Shown here: piece after piece, positions 8,254 through 18,320 of the stretch | How positions within the stretch are numbered: position 1 is the stretch's first letter | Layout of the letters: every line of letters starts with the position of its first letter | NCBI RefSeq assembly: GCF_031846415.1 | Contig: NZ_JAVRHT010000020.1 | Coordinates: 6,295 to 70,294 of the forward strand | DNA: 64,000 nt | Reading direction: 5' to 3' | Source of the DNA: Rubrivirga litoralis | Lineage (GTDB): Bacteria > Bacteroidota > Rhodothermia > Rhodothermales > Rubricoccaceae | Notes under the pieces: generated by a model | What the model was told of the DNA's origin: nothing | Database searches by the model: none | What the model saw: the letters and a program-made list of their open reading frames with translations, nothing else | Program-made: the position numbers and the translations under genes

Positions 8254-9588
8254 CACGAACGCGCTGAGGCCGGTGATGGCGCGGCCCGTGATGAGCACGT
8301 TCATCTCGCGCGAGCCCTCGTAGCTGTAGACGGCCTCGGCGTCGGCGAACAAGCGGGCCACGTCGTGCTCCAGCAAGATGCCGTTGCCGCCGAGCAGGCC
8401 GCGCCCGATCTGCGCCGTCTCGCGCATCTTGTCCACGCACCACACCTTGGCGAGCGACGCCCGCTCGTGGAGCCGCTCGTGCTCCTCGTAGAGCTGGCCG
8501 AGCCCGAGGACCGTGGCCTGGATGGCGACCACGTTGCCGAGCATCCGCACGAGCCCCTCCTGGACGAGCTGGAAGCCGGCGATCGGCTTGCCGAACTGGG
8601 TCCGCCGCGTGCAGTAGTCGAGCGTCGCCTCGTAGAGCCCCATCGCCATCCCGCACGCCTCCCACGAGACGCCGGCGCGGGCCGTCGCCAGTTGCCCCGC
8701 CACGTCCTTGAACGTGCGGACGCCCGGGAGCCGGCTGGCCTCCGGCACCTCGACGTTCTCCAGCCGGATGTCGACGTTCTGAACGGCCCGCTTGGCGATC
8801 TTGCCCTCCAGCTTGTCCACGTGGAAGCCGGGCGTCCCCTTCTCGACGAGGAAGCCCTTCACATTCCCATCGGCCGTGTCGCGCGCCCAGATCACGGTGA
8901 CGTCGGCGAAGGTCGCGTTGCCGGACCACTTTTTGGCGCCGTTCAACGTCCATGTGTCGCCGTCGCGGCTCGCCGTGGTTTCCAAGCCGAGGGCGGCGTC
9001 CGACCCGTGCTCAGGCTCGGTCAGCGCCCAACTCCCGATGGCCTCGAACCGCTCCAGCGGGCCGATCCACCGCTCTTTCTGCGCGTCGCTCCCGAACCGC
9101 CAGATCGAGTACAGGCAGAGCCCCCAATGCACGCCCAGAAACGTGCCGACGGACGGGTCGACGCGGGGGATCTCCATCGAGACCAGCCCGGTGAGGAAGC
9201 CGTCGGTGCAGTACCGCTCGGCCGGGTTCGGCCCGAACGCCTCGTGGAGCGCGTCGCGGAAGCCGGGGACGATCTCGAACGGCATCTCGCCCCGCTCCCA
9301 GTAGTCGTTGATGACCGGCGCGACCTCGTCGACCATGAACCGGCGGACGACGCGCCGCGCGCGCTGCTGGTCGTCGGTGAGCTGGCGCTCGAAGAGGCCG
9401 TAGAAGTCGGCGTCTGGCGCGGGCGGGGCGTACGGCGGGCGGGCCGCCCCGCCCCGGGCGCCGTCGCCGCCCGAGCGGCCGGGGCCGACGAGCCGGTCGA
9501 GGTCCTCGGCCGACATGCCTTCGAGGCGGTCGAGGAGGGCGGCGAGGTCGGTCTTTTCGGCGAGGCGGGCGAGCCGGGCGGGGTCCAT
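8251..9588 (-). CDS. Acyl-CoA dehydrogenase, glutaryl-CoA dehydrogenase-like
   Basis: A 445-aa FAD enzyme. LTEPEHGSDA (FAD/substrate loop), WTLNGAKKWSGNA, RTQFGKPIAGFQLVQ, LLGGNGI and the C-terminal YSYEGSREMNVLITGRAITG all fit the acyl-CoA dehydrogenase family. The Glu of YEG is the expected catalytic base, and the ending resembles glutaryl-CoA dehydrogenases and plant short-chain acyl-CoA oxidase ACX4. It probably oxidises a short acyl-CoA, with glutaryl-CoA as one candidate. The first 50 or so residues include a Gly/Pro-rich linker absent from most relatives. Confidence 0.88.
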   Translation of the reverse strand: MDPARLARLAEKTDLAALLDRLEGMSAEDLDRLVGPGRSGGDGARGGAARPPYAPPAPDADFYGLFERQLTDDQQRARRVVRRFMVDEVAPVINDYWERGEMPFEIVPGFRDALHEAFGPNPAERYCTDGFLTGLVSMEIPRVDPSVGTFLGVHWGLCLYSIWRFGSDAQKERWIGPLERFEAIGSWALTEPEHGSDAALGLETTASRDGDTWTLNGAKKWSGNATFADVTVIWARDTADGNVKGFLVEKGTPGFHVDKLEGKIAKRAVQNVDIRLENVEVPEASRLPGVRTFKDVAGQLATARAGVSWEACGMAMGLYEATLDYCTRRTQFGKPIAGFQLVQEGLVRMLGNVVAIQATVLGLGQLYEEHERLHERASLAKVWCVDKMRETAQIGRGLLGGNGILLEHDVARLFADAEAVYSYEGSREMNVLITGRAITGLSAFV

Positions 9589-9673
9589 CGGGCGGGGCGG
9601 GTGGGGGCGGGGTGAACGGCACGGCCGGGGCCGGGTTCATCCGCCGCCCCGCCCGCGCCGGTTTACGCCCACG

Positions 9674-9706
9674 AAAAAGCGGCCGCCCCGCTCGGGGACG
9701 GCCGCT
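9674..9706 (-). terminator. Rho-independent terminator after the small Cys protein gene
   Basis: On the minus strand AGCGGCCG pairs with CGGCCGCT around a GC-rich loop, followed by a T run (the A run at 9674-9678). Confidence 0.75.
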
Positions 9707-9728
9707 CAGGGTCGAGGGCGGGGCGGGC

Positions 9729-9938
9729 TCAGGCCTGCGCTCCGGGCTGGCCGAGCACGTCGAGCGGGATCAGCTCGAGGTGGATGCCGTTGTCGCCCGG
9801 GTAGCTCCGGGTGTGGGCGACCTCGTTCGTCCAGATCTCGTCGGGGATGCCGTCGGGGAAGGCGCTGCAGAGGAGGTCGTCGGTCACCTGGCGTTCGAGG
9901 TGGGTGCAGGCGGTGCACTGGGATTGGGCGTCAATCAT
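9729..9938 (-). CDS. Small Cys-containing protein, unknown
   Basis: A 69-aa protein starting MIDAQSQCTACTHLERQVTD. It has a CxxC pair (C8, C11) plus C24 and an acidic, hydrophobic C-terminal half. The ATG at 9938 is preferred over longer upstream extensions, which have low-complexity composition. It is followed closely by a good terminator, supporting a real transcription unit. The Cys pattern could bind a metal or form a disulfide. No family was recognised. Confidence 0.7.
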   Translation of the reverse strand: MIDAQSQCTACTHLERQVTDDLLCSAFPDGIPDEIWTNEVAHTRSYPGDNGIHLELIPLDVLGQPGAQA

Positions 9939-10146
9939 GGCGGGGCGGGTGTGGTTCTGGATGTTGCGTGTTGAACCGTCCCGCGGACGGGCGGGTCCGG
10001 CGGGGACCAACATTAGAACCAGTCCAGATCCACCCAGGCGCCGATTTTGCCGCCCCGCCCTCAGCTCCAACGGCCCGGGCGGGGCGGCTGGCTGGGCGCT
10101 CTCGGCGACCGCCCCGCCCACGCGCACGAGCCGGTCCGCACGGCCG

Positions 10147-10536
10147 CTAAAACGGTGCGTCGTGCGTGACGGCGACCGCGATCCGCCAACCGTCGCCCCC
10201 GTCCGCGGCGGGGACGAGCGTGTACGTTGTCGCAAACAACCAGCGGAGCCGGGTCCGGGGGCGCCCGAGCTGCCAGTCGACGCGGACGACGGCGTGGGCG
10301 GGGCCGTCCTCCAGGACCTCGACGCCGTCCGGCTGCACCTTCTGGACGTCCCACGCCCGGTGGAGCGCGAGGAGCGCCTCGACGCTCTCGGCCACGGCCT
10401 CGGCCGTACCCAGCACCTCGGCCTGACCGTCGCGGACGAGCAGGCTCGGCGTGAGGTAGCACGCGGCGATGGCGCCGGCGTCGTAGGCCACGAACGCCTC
10501 GGCGTACCGCTCGAAAAAAGGAACGACCTCGGTCAC
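10147..10536 (-). CDS. SnoaL-like / NTF2-fold protein
   Basis: A 129-aa protein beginning with GTG at 10536 (VTEVVPFFERYAEAFVAYDAG). The helix-rich start, the AACYLTPSLLVRDG segment and later beta-strand WRIAVAVTHDAPF fit the NTF2-like/SnoaL fold, a small cone-shaped pocket used by diverse enzymes and binding proteins. The start overlaps the stop of the RidA gene (GTGA), which implies translational coupling. No catalytic residues could be assigned. Confidence 0.75.
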   Translation of the reverse strand: MTEVVPFFERYAEAFVAYDAGAIAACYLTPSLLVRDGQAEVLGTAEAVAESVEALLALHRAWDVQKVQPDGVEVLEDGPAHAVVRVDWQLGRPRTRLRWLFATTYTLVPAADGGDGWRIAVAVTHDAPF

Positions 10537-10913
10537 GACGCCGCCGCCGCGATCACCTCGATCTCGACGAGCGCGCCGAGCGGGAGCCCGCCGGTCGCGA
10601 ACGCCGAGCGGGCGGGGCGGTGCTCGCCAAAGGCCTCGGCGTAGACGGCGTTGACGGCGCCGTAGTCGTCCATCGACGCGAGCAGCACCGTCGTCTTGAC
10701 GACGTCGCCGAGGTCGAGCCCGGCCGCGTCGAGGACCGCGCGGATGTTGGCGAACACCTGCCGCGTCTGGGCCGCCGCGTCGTCGCCGACGAGCGTGTCC
10801 GTGGCGGGGTCGAGGGCCACCTGGCCGGAGCAGAACACGAGGCCGCCCGTGCGGACGGCGTGGCTGTACGGGCCGACGGCGGCGGGCGCGCCGGGGGCGG
10901 TGAGGACATCCAT
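10533..10913 (-). CDS. RidA family protein (enamine/imine deaminase)
   Basis: A 126-aa protein of the YjgF/YER057c/UK114 family. GPYSHAVRTGGLVFCSGQVALDP, a later Arg in HRPARSAF and Glu in LVEIEVIAA match the conserved features of RidA, which hydrolyses reactive enamine/imine intermediates released by PLP enzymes. Its stop overlaps the start of the SnoaL-like gene, so they form a pair. Whether it acts on general 2-aminoacrylate or a pathway-specific intermediate is not clear. Confidence 0.9.
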   Translation of the reverse strand: MDVLTAPGAPAAVGPYSHAVRTGGLVFCSGQVALDPATDTLVGDDAAAQTRQVFANIRAVLDAAGLDLGDVVKTTVLLASMDDYGAVNAVYAEAFGEHRPARSAFATGGLPLGALVEIEVIAAAAS

Positions 10914-11047
10914 GAGCAGCAGGGGGCGGGGTGGGGGAGGGCGCAGGATACCCGCCGGGGCGCCGCCTCAACCACCCCGCCCTCGCGTCGAGGCGTGCGG
11001 CGGGTCCGCCCTTTGGGTCCGCCCCGCCCGTGGGGTCCGCTTGCGCC

Positions 11048-11067
11048 GGACACGACGAGTCGTGTCC
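11048..11067. repeat. Palindromic repeat followed by CTACG
   Basis: GGACACGAC-GA-GTCGTGTCC, then CTACGG. A free intergenic copy of the palindrome + CTAC family. Confidence 0.75.
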
Positions 11068-11205
11068 CTACGGGCGCCCGTCGTTGGGAGAGGCGGCCGC
11101 GGGTGGGGCGGCGTCCGTCGTCGGCCGCCCCGCCCTCGCGTGGTCCGACGGGCGGGGTGGTCCGCCCCACTCGCGCGGCTACTTACACCTCGATCCCTCC
11201 CCGCC

Positions 11206-12282
11206 TCACCCGCCGTGGAGCTCCGAGATCCGGTCGCGCTCGATGGCCCGCGCCGCCGTCTCGCCGCAGGCGCGGACCGTGTGGATGAGGCCCTCGAAGC
11301 GCGGGTCCGTCGCCGTGCCCAGCGTCCACCGCTGGTAGATCTGCTGCGCGATCACGGCCAGCTTGACGAACCCGTAGGCCGTGTAGAAGACGGCGTGCTC
11401 GACCTCGCGGCCCGTCCGCGCCTCGTACGCCTCGACGAGCTCGGCGCGCGTCGGGTTGCCGGGCCACCACGTCGGGCTGAGCGCCATGGCCTTGAGGGCG
11501 GGGCGGTCGGTCGCCTCGACCCAGTAGCCCAGCGTCGAGCCCAGGTCCATGAGCGGGTCGCCGACCGTCGCGAGCTCCCAGTCGAGCACGGCGCGGACGT
11601 CGGCGAGGTCGCCGGGGTCGAGGACGAGGTTGTCGTACTTAAAGTCGTTGTGGACGAGCGTCGCGTCGGACTCGGGCGGCTGGTGCGCCTGCATCCAGGC
11701 GAACGCCCGCTCGAGCTCGGGGACGACGTCGGTCGCCGCCGCCGTGTAGCGCCGCTCCCACCCCGCCACCTGGCGCCCGACGTAGCCCTCGGGTCGCCCC
11801 AGGTCGGCGAGCCCGACGGCCTCCACGTCGACGGCGTGGAGCCGCGCGAACGTCTCGACGAAGGCGCCGGCCACGCGGCGCATGGCGTCGGCGTCGGGCC
11901 GCGCCTCGGGCGGGGCGGTCGTCCGCAGGACCACGCCCGGCACGTGCTCCATGACGTAGAACGGCGCCCCCAGCACGTCGCCGGTCGGCTCGTAGGCCAG
12001 CGGCTCGGGGACCGGGACGTGCCCGTCGAGCGCCGTCAGCAGCCCGTACTCGCGCCCCATGTCGTGGCCGCCGCGGACGTGCGCCCCGTGCGGCGGCCGC
12101 CGCAGGACGACCTCGCGGTGGCCCAGGTCGAGGAGGTACGTCAGGTTCGAGAACCCGCTGGGGTACTGGTGCACGACCGGCCGCTCTGTCACGCCCAGCG
12201 CGTCGCCCAGCCAGGCGGAGAGGGCGTCGAGGTCGAGCTCGTCGCCGGGGCGGACGTCGCGGGGGCGGTCGAGGGCGGGCAT
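11206..12282 (-). CDS. Aminoglycoside-phosphotransferase-fold kinase, ACAD10/11-associated type
   Basis: A 358-aa APH-family kinase. The nucleotide loop region YPSGFSNLTYLL, catalytic LVHNDFKYDNLVLDP (near residue 210) and metal-binding VLDWELATVGDP are all present. In human ACAD10/ACAD11 this domain is fused to an acyl-CoA dehydrogenase, and Pseudomonas LvaA is a stand-alone form that phosphorylates 4-hydroxyacyl-CoA. Here an alpha/beta hydrolase gene ends 13 bases upstream and an ACAD11-type dehydrogenase lies before that. I infer a 4-hydroxyacyl-CoA kinase, not an antibiotic-resistance enzyme. Confidence 0.85.
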   Translation of the reverse strand: MPALDRPRDVRPGDELDLDALSAWLGDALGVTERPVVHQYPSGFSNLTYLLDLGHREVVLRRPPHGAHVRGGHDMGREYGLLTALDGHVPVPEPLAYEPTGDVLGAPFYVMEHVPGVVLRTTAPPEARPDADAMRRVAGAFVETFARLHAVDVEAVGLADLGRPEGYVGRQVAGWERRYTAAATDVVPELERAFAWMQAHQPPESDATLVHNDFKYDNLVLDPGDLADVRAVLDWELATVGDPLMDLGSTLGYWVEATDRPALKAMALSPTWWPGNPTRAELVEAYEARTGREVEHAVFYTAYGFVKLAVIAQQIYQRWTLGTATDPRFEGLIHTVRACGETAARAIERDRISELHGG

Positions 12283-12295
12283 GGGCGGGGCGGCG

Positions 12296-13108
12296 CTAGG
12301 CGATGGGGTGGCGGCGGAGCCAGTCGAGCACGAGCCGCGTGGTCTCGGCCGGAGCCTCGGCCGGCGGCGTGTGGCCGACGTCCGCGAGCTCGACGAACGT
12401 GGCGTCCGGGATCCGCTCGGCGTCGGCGCGGCCCTGGTGCGGCGGGTGCGGCCGGTCGTGCTCGCCGGTGACGACGAGCGTGGGCGCCGTGATCCGCCCG
12501 AGCTGTCCGGCTACGTCGTCGCGGCCGAAGATGCCCCGCCCCGCCCGGAACACGCCGGCGCGCGAGTTCGACCGGATCCGCCGCTCCTGCTCGGTGCGGT
12601 CGGCGGCGCGGGCGGGGTCCGCGAGGTAGGTCGGGCCGTAGAGGATGGGGAGCACGCGGCCCAGGACGGCCCCGTAGCCCAGCGCGCGGAGCGCCCACAG
12701 GAGGGCGTCGTACTGGCGGCGCGCCGCCCCGCCCTCGGCCCCCGCGGCGGTCCCGATCTGGACGAGGCTGGCGACCCGGCGCGGCGCCCGCAGCGCGAGC
12801 CGGTACCCGACGTAGCCGCCCATCGAGTGCCCGACCCAGTGGAACCGCTCCAGCCCGAGCCGGTCGGCCAGGGCGAGCGCGTCGGCCGCGAGGCCCCACG
12901 GGTCGTAGCCGCCGGCCGTCACCTCGCTCCGCCCTTGGCCGCGCCAGTCCAGCCGGACCGCCCGGTAGCCGGCCTCGGCGAGCGCCTCGGCCTGCCGGTC
13001 CCACAGCGCCGACGTCATGAGGTAGCCGTGGCCGAGCACGACGGGCTCGCCGTCGCCGCCGGAGTCGGCGTAGAAGGCCTCGGCGCCGTTGAGGGAGAGC
13101 GTGGGCAC
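12296..13108 (-). CDS. Alpha/beta hydrolase
   Basis: A 270-aa hydrolase starting with GTG at 13108 (VPTLSLNGAEAFYADSGGDG). It shows an oxyanion HGYLM, nucleophile elbow GHSMGG (near residue 95), acid after VVTGEHD and terminal catalytic His in VGHTPPAE. The tight 13-base gap to the APH-like kinase gene and the dehydrogenase gene upstream suggest a role in the same acyl-CoA pathway, for example as a thioesterase or lactonase, but its substrate cannot be read from sequence. Confidence 0.85.
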   Translation of the reverse strand: MPTLSLNGAEAFYADSGGDGEPVVLGHGYLMTSALWDRQAEALAEAGYRAVRLDWRGQGRSEVTAGGYDPWGLAADALALADRLGLERFHWVGHSMGGYVGYRLALRAPRRVASLVQIGTAAGAEGGAARRQYDALLWALRALGYGAVLGRVLPILYGPTYLADPARAADRTEQERRIRSNSRAGVFRAGRGIFGRDDVAGQLGRITAPTLVVTGEHDRPHPPHQGRADAERIPDATFVELADVGHTPPAEAPAETTRLVLDWLRRHPIA

Positions 13109-13353
13109 GGCGGGCGGGGTGGGCGGGGCGGTCCGCAGACTAGGCCACGGTCGGCCGCCGCGCCACCGCCCCGCCCGCGAGTGGGGCGGTGGGGGATGCG
13201 GTGAGGCCGTCCGAGAGCCGGGCCTCGTCGAACCCGTCGCCACCGAACCGGGGCGCGGCGTCGGCCGCCACCGATGGCGAGGCGTCGCGCCCCGCCCACG
13301 AGCCCTGCCGCGAGGGCGGGGTGGCGCCGGGCGGGGCGGCGCGCCTTCGCCTG

Positions 13354-14592
13354 CTACACGTCCACGCCGACGCGCGCTTTTGCGGGCGGGGCGGCGTCGG
13401 GGTACCGCCTCATCTCCTCGCGGGCCACGACCGTCTTGTGCACCTCGTCCGGGCCGTCGTAGATGCGCGCGCCCCGCTCGTGGCGGTACCAGAACGCGAG
13501 CGGCGTGTCGTCCAGGACGCCCAGCCCGCCGTGGACCTGGATGGCCCGGTCGAGGACGCGCTGGAGCGTGTTGGCGACCGTGAACTTGATGGCGCTGATC
13601 TTGCCGCGTGCCGCCTTCGCCCCGTCGCGCTCGATGGCCTCGGCGGCGTCGAGGACCAGGAGCCGCGCGGCGTCGGTCTCGGCCCGACTCTCGGCGATCA
13701 TGAACTGGACGGCCTGCTTGGTCGCGAGCGGCGTGCCCGGGGCGATCTCGCGCGCGGCGGCGTAGCGGCACAGGAGGCTCAGCGCCCGCTCGCACACGCC
13801 GACCCACCGCATGCAGTGGTGGATGCGGCCCGGCCCCAGCCGCTCCTGCGCGAGCTGGAACCCGCCGCCGCGCGGCCCGAGCAGGTTGGCCTCGGGCACG
13901 CGGACGCCGTGGAACCGGATCTCCGAGTGCGAGAACCACCCCTCGGCCTCGTCGCCCATAACCGGCAGCTTGCGGACGTGCTCCAGGCCGTCGGCGTCGG
14001 TCGGCACCAGGATCATCGACGCCCGGGCGTACTTGTTGTCGGCGTCGGGGTCGGTCACGACCATGGCCACGGCCCAGGCGGCGCCGTCGAATCCGGTCGT
14101 AAACCACTTGTGGCCGTCGATGGTCCACTCGCCGCCCTCCAGCCGCGCCGTCGAGCTCATCACGGTCGGGTTCGAGCCGGCGTGCTCGGGCTCGGTCATC
14201 GCGAAGCACGAGCGGACGTCGCCGTCGAGGAGCGGCTGCAGAAACTCCGCCTTCTGCGCGTCGGTCGCGTGTCCGAGCAGGAGCTCCATGTTGCCAATGT
14301 CTGGCGCCTGCCCGTTCGTGGCGACGTGGCCGAGCGGGCTCCACCCGAGCGCCTCGGACACGCGGCCGAACGCGGGGAGCGACAGCCCCGCCCCGCCCTC
14401 GCTGGCGGAGAGCGCGAGGTTCCACAGGCCGGCCGCGCGGGCGTCGGCGCGGACGTCGGCGAGGCCGGCCCACAGCGTGGCGTAGTCGCTAGCCTGGAGG
14501 TGCGCCTCGAGCGGCACGCACCGCTCCGCGACGAACGCGCGGACGCGGCCGAGGAGGGCGTCGAGGTCGGAGGCGGGCGGGGCGGCGGTCAT
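13354..14592 (-). CDS. Acyl-CoA dehydrogenase, ACAD10/11 type
   Basis: A 412-aa acyl-CoA dehydrogenase. FAMTEPEHAGSNPTV, WTIDGHKWFTTG and VHGGLGVL are family motifs. The diagnostic C-terminal motif IYDGPDEVHKTVVAREEM carries DGPDEVH, as in mammalian ACAD10 and ACAD11, instead of the usual EGT. ACAD11-type enzymes act on phosphorylated 4-hydroxyacyl-CoAs, eliminating phosphate. Its neighbours on the same strand (hydrolase, APH kinase) match that pathway. A 245-base gap full of GGGCGGGG copies separates it from the hydrolase gene. Confidence 0.9.
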   Translation of the reverse strand: MTAAPPASDLDALLGRVRAFVAERCVPLEAHLQASDYATLWAGLADVRADARAAGLWNLALSASEGGAGLSLPAFGRVSEALGWSPLGHVATNGQAPDIGNMELLLGHATDAQKAEFLQPLLDGDVRSCFAMTEPEHAGSNPTVMSSTARLEGGEWTIDGHKWFTTGFDGAAWAVAMVVTDPDADNKYARASMILVPTDADGLEHVRKLPVMGDEAEGWFSHSEIRFHGVRVPEANLLGPRGGGFQLAQERLGPGRIHHCMRWVGVCERALSLLCRYAAAREIAPGTPLATKQAVQFMIAESRAETDAARLLVLDAAEAIERDGAKAARGKISAIKFTVANTLQRVLDRAIQVHGGLGVLDDTPLAFWYRHERGARIYDGPDEVHKTVVAREEMRRYPDAAPPAKARVGVDV

Positions 14593-14721
14593 GGCGGGGC
14601 GGGGTGGGGGAAGGCGTATGCGTCACCCCAGCCCGGGTTCTGACACGGCCCGAGTCCGCCCCGCCCCGCGCTCAAGTGCCGCCCCGCCCCGCCCGATACC
14701 GGCGGGAGCCGAGCCCCACGT

Positions 14722-16461
<1,740 letters not shown>

Positions 16462-16513
16462 AACGGCCGCCTCCCCGCCCGCACGATCGAATCCGGGGGC
16501 GGGGTGGCGGCCC

Positions 16514-17314
16514 CTACATCCCCGGCGTGCCGACGAGCTGGCCGCCGTCGATGCGGAACCGCGAGCCCGTCACGAACCGGCTGGCGTCGGACGCGAGGTA
16601 GAGCGCGAGCGGGGCGATCTCCTCGGCGTCCGCGATCCGGCGCAGGGGCACGAGCTGGAGCGTCTGCTGGGCCGCCCGCTCGTCCTCCCACAGGACCGAC
16701 GAGAACTGCGTCTTGACGAACCCGGGCACGACGGCGTTCACGCGGATCTGGTCGCGGGCCAGCTCGGCGCCGAGCACCTCGGTAAGCATGAGCACGGCGG
16801 CCTTCGAGACGCAGTAGACGCCCATGCCGGGCAGCGCCCGCTCGCCGGCCACGCTCGACATGTTGATGACCGAGCCGCCGCCCCGCTCGGTCATCGACGG
16901 CACGCAGGCGCGGATCGTGCGGAAGTAGCCCTTCACGTTGACGTCGTAGGTCTTGTCCCACTGCGACATCTCGCTCGTGAGAATCGGCCCGTAGTGCGGG
17001 TTCGTCGCCGCGTTGTTGACGAGCACGTCGACGCCGCCGTACTCGCTCGTGACGCGGTCGACGAGCGCGGCCACGCCCTCGTCGCTCCCCGTGTGCGCGG
17101 CGACCGCGAGCGCCTCCCCGCCCTCGGCGCGGATGGCCTCGGCGACGGCGTCGAGGTCGGCCTGCGTGCGGCTGGCGAGGGCGACCGACGCGCCGGCGGC
17201 GGCGAACGCCTCGGCGATCGCGCGGCCGATGCCGCGGCTGGCGCCGGTGACGAGGGCGATCTTGCCGTCGAGGCGGAGCGAGTGGGCGTCGGATGGGGCG
17301 GGGCGGTCGGGCAT
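16514..17314 (-). CDS. Short-chain dehydrogenase/reductase (SDR)
   Basis: A 266-aa classical SDR. The cofactor motif is TGASRGIGRA, the structural NNAA motif is present, and the catalytic Ser and YCVSK follow in MSSVAGERALPGMGVYCVSK. It probably oxidises or reduces a hydroxyl/keto group with NAD(P). It lies near the ACAD/APH cluster but is separated by the oppositely oriented kinase gene, so a shared pathway is only a possibility (LvaD-like SDRs occur in levulinate operons). A TAGGTTCG box is 49 bases upstream. Confidence 0.88.
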   Translation of the reverse strand: MPDRPAPSDAHSLRLDGKIALVTGASRGIGRAIAEAFAAAGASVALASRTQADLDAVAEAIRAEGGEALAVAAHTGSDEGVAALVDRVTSEYGGVDVLVNNAATNPHYGPILTSEMSQWDKTYDVNVKGYFRTIRACVPSMTERGGGSVINMSSVAGERALPGMGVYCVSKAAVLMLTEVLGAELARDQIRVNAVVPGFVKTQFSSVLWEDERAAQQTLQLVPLRRIADAEEIAPLALYLASDASRFVTGSRFRIDGGQLVGTPGM

Positions 17315-17362
17315 GGCCGGGGCGGGGTGGGGGAGGAGAGCGCCTGCTCTGGGCGGGGCGGG

Positions 17363-17370
17363 CGAACCTA
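17363..17370 (-). promoter_or_regulatory. Putative -7 box TAGGTTCG for the SDR gene
   Basis: Same box as found upstream of the lipoprotein gene (18303) and pcrA (49630). Confidence 0.45.
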
Positions 17371-17426
17371 CCGCCTCGCCTTTTGGGTCCGCCCCGCCCG
17401 CGGTTCGGCGTCGGGGCGGGAGCGCG

Positions 17427-18278
17427 CTAGCGGGCGGTGAGGGAGTCGTAGAGGGCCGTCGAGGCGCGGTAGAGGCTGTCGATGAGGGCGGGGTCGCCGG
17501 CGTCGAGGCGGCCGAAAAGGAGGCTGTCGCGGACGGCCCGCTCGCGCTCCAGGCGGACGCCGGCGCCGATGAGGCTGGGCACGAGCACGCCGCGGACGTC
17601 GGCGGCCCTGGCCGCCCGGACGTCGGCGTAGGCCGCCACGGGGAGCCGGGCGGCGACGGTCTCGACCTGCGCCCGCGTCCCGTCGACCAGGAGCCCGACG
17701 ACGACGGGCGCGTCGCCGGCCGCGGCCCGCTCGGCGGCCCGTGCGTCGGCGTGGTTGCTGACGAGCGACGCGGCCATCATCTGGAGCTCACGCGAGGCCC
17801 GGAACGCCTCCAGACCGACCGTGTCGAGCGGGGCGGCCATCCACTCCAGCCGCCCGGGTACGGACAGCCCGGCTCGCATGCCGGTGAGCTGGCCGCGGAA
17901 CGTGGCGACCGCCTCGGCCAGACTCTCGCGGCCTTCTCCCATCGCGGACCCGGAGACGTTGCGGACTTTGAAGTAGAACCCGACGAGCCGAGCACGATCT
18001 GACGGCGGCCCGGGCAACGCCGCCTCAAGGGCGCTCACCGAGACCGGCTCCGCCAGGTACAGGCCGGCCGTGCCCTCCGCGTCCTCCGGCCAGTCCAGGC
18101 GGTCGAGCGGCTGGAGGAACGCCCGCCCCTCCTCGGGCGGGGCGGCCTCGGGCGGGGCGGCGGGTGCGTCCTCGACCGGCGCCGGCGGCGCGCACGCGGC
18201 GACCGCCCCGCCCGCGACGAGCACGGCGGCGAGCGGCCACCACAGGCGGCGGGCGGGCGGTGCGGGAGCGGCGGGCAT
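17427..18278 (-). CDS. Lipoprotein of unknown function
   Basis: A 283-aa protein starting at the ATG at 18278, with signal MPAAPAPPARRLWWPLAAVL and lipobox AVAAC, then a Pro/Ala/Glu-rich linker and a mostly helical, Ala/Arg-rich mature part. No domain was recognised. Its own TAGGTTCG box lies upstream, so it is probably monocistronic. Likely periplasmic or surface-anchored. Confidence 0.7.
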   Translation of the reverse strand: MPAAPAPPARRLWWPLAAVLVAGGAVAACAPPAPVEDAPAAPPEAAPPEEGRAFLQPLDRLDWPEDAEGTAGLYLAEPVSVSALEAALPGPPSDRARLVGFYFKVRNVSGSAMGEGRESLAEAVATFRGQLTGMRAGLSVPGRLEWMAAPLDTVGLEAFRASRELQMMAASLVSNHADARAAERAAAGDAPVVVGLLVDGTRAQVETVAARLPVAAYADVRAARAADVRGVLVPSLIGAGVRLERERAVRDSLLFGRLDAGDPALIDSLYRASTALYDSLTAR

Positions 18279-18302
18279 GGGCGGGGCGGGCACGGTGGCG
18301 AG

Positions 18303-18310
18303 CGAACCTA
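18303..18310 (-). promoter_or_regulatory. Putative -7 box TAGGTTCG for the 17427-18278 lipoprotein gene
   Basis: Located 25 bases upstream of the start codon. Confidence 0.45.
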
Positions 18311-18320
18311 CCGCCCCGCC

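Noticed and set aside
11206..12282. Aminoglycoside resistance gene
   Set aside because: The APH fold is present, but the context (ACAD11-type dehydrogenase) and sequence type fit a metabolic acyl-CoA kinase.
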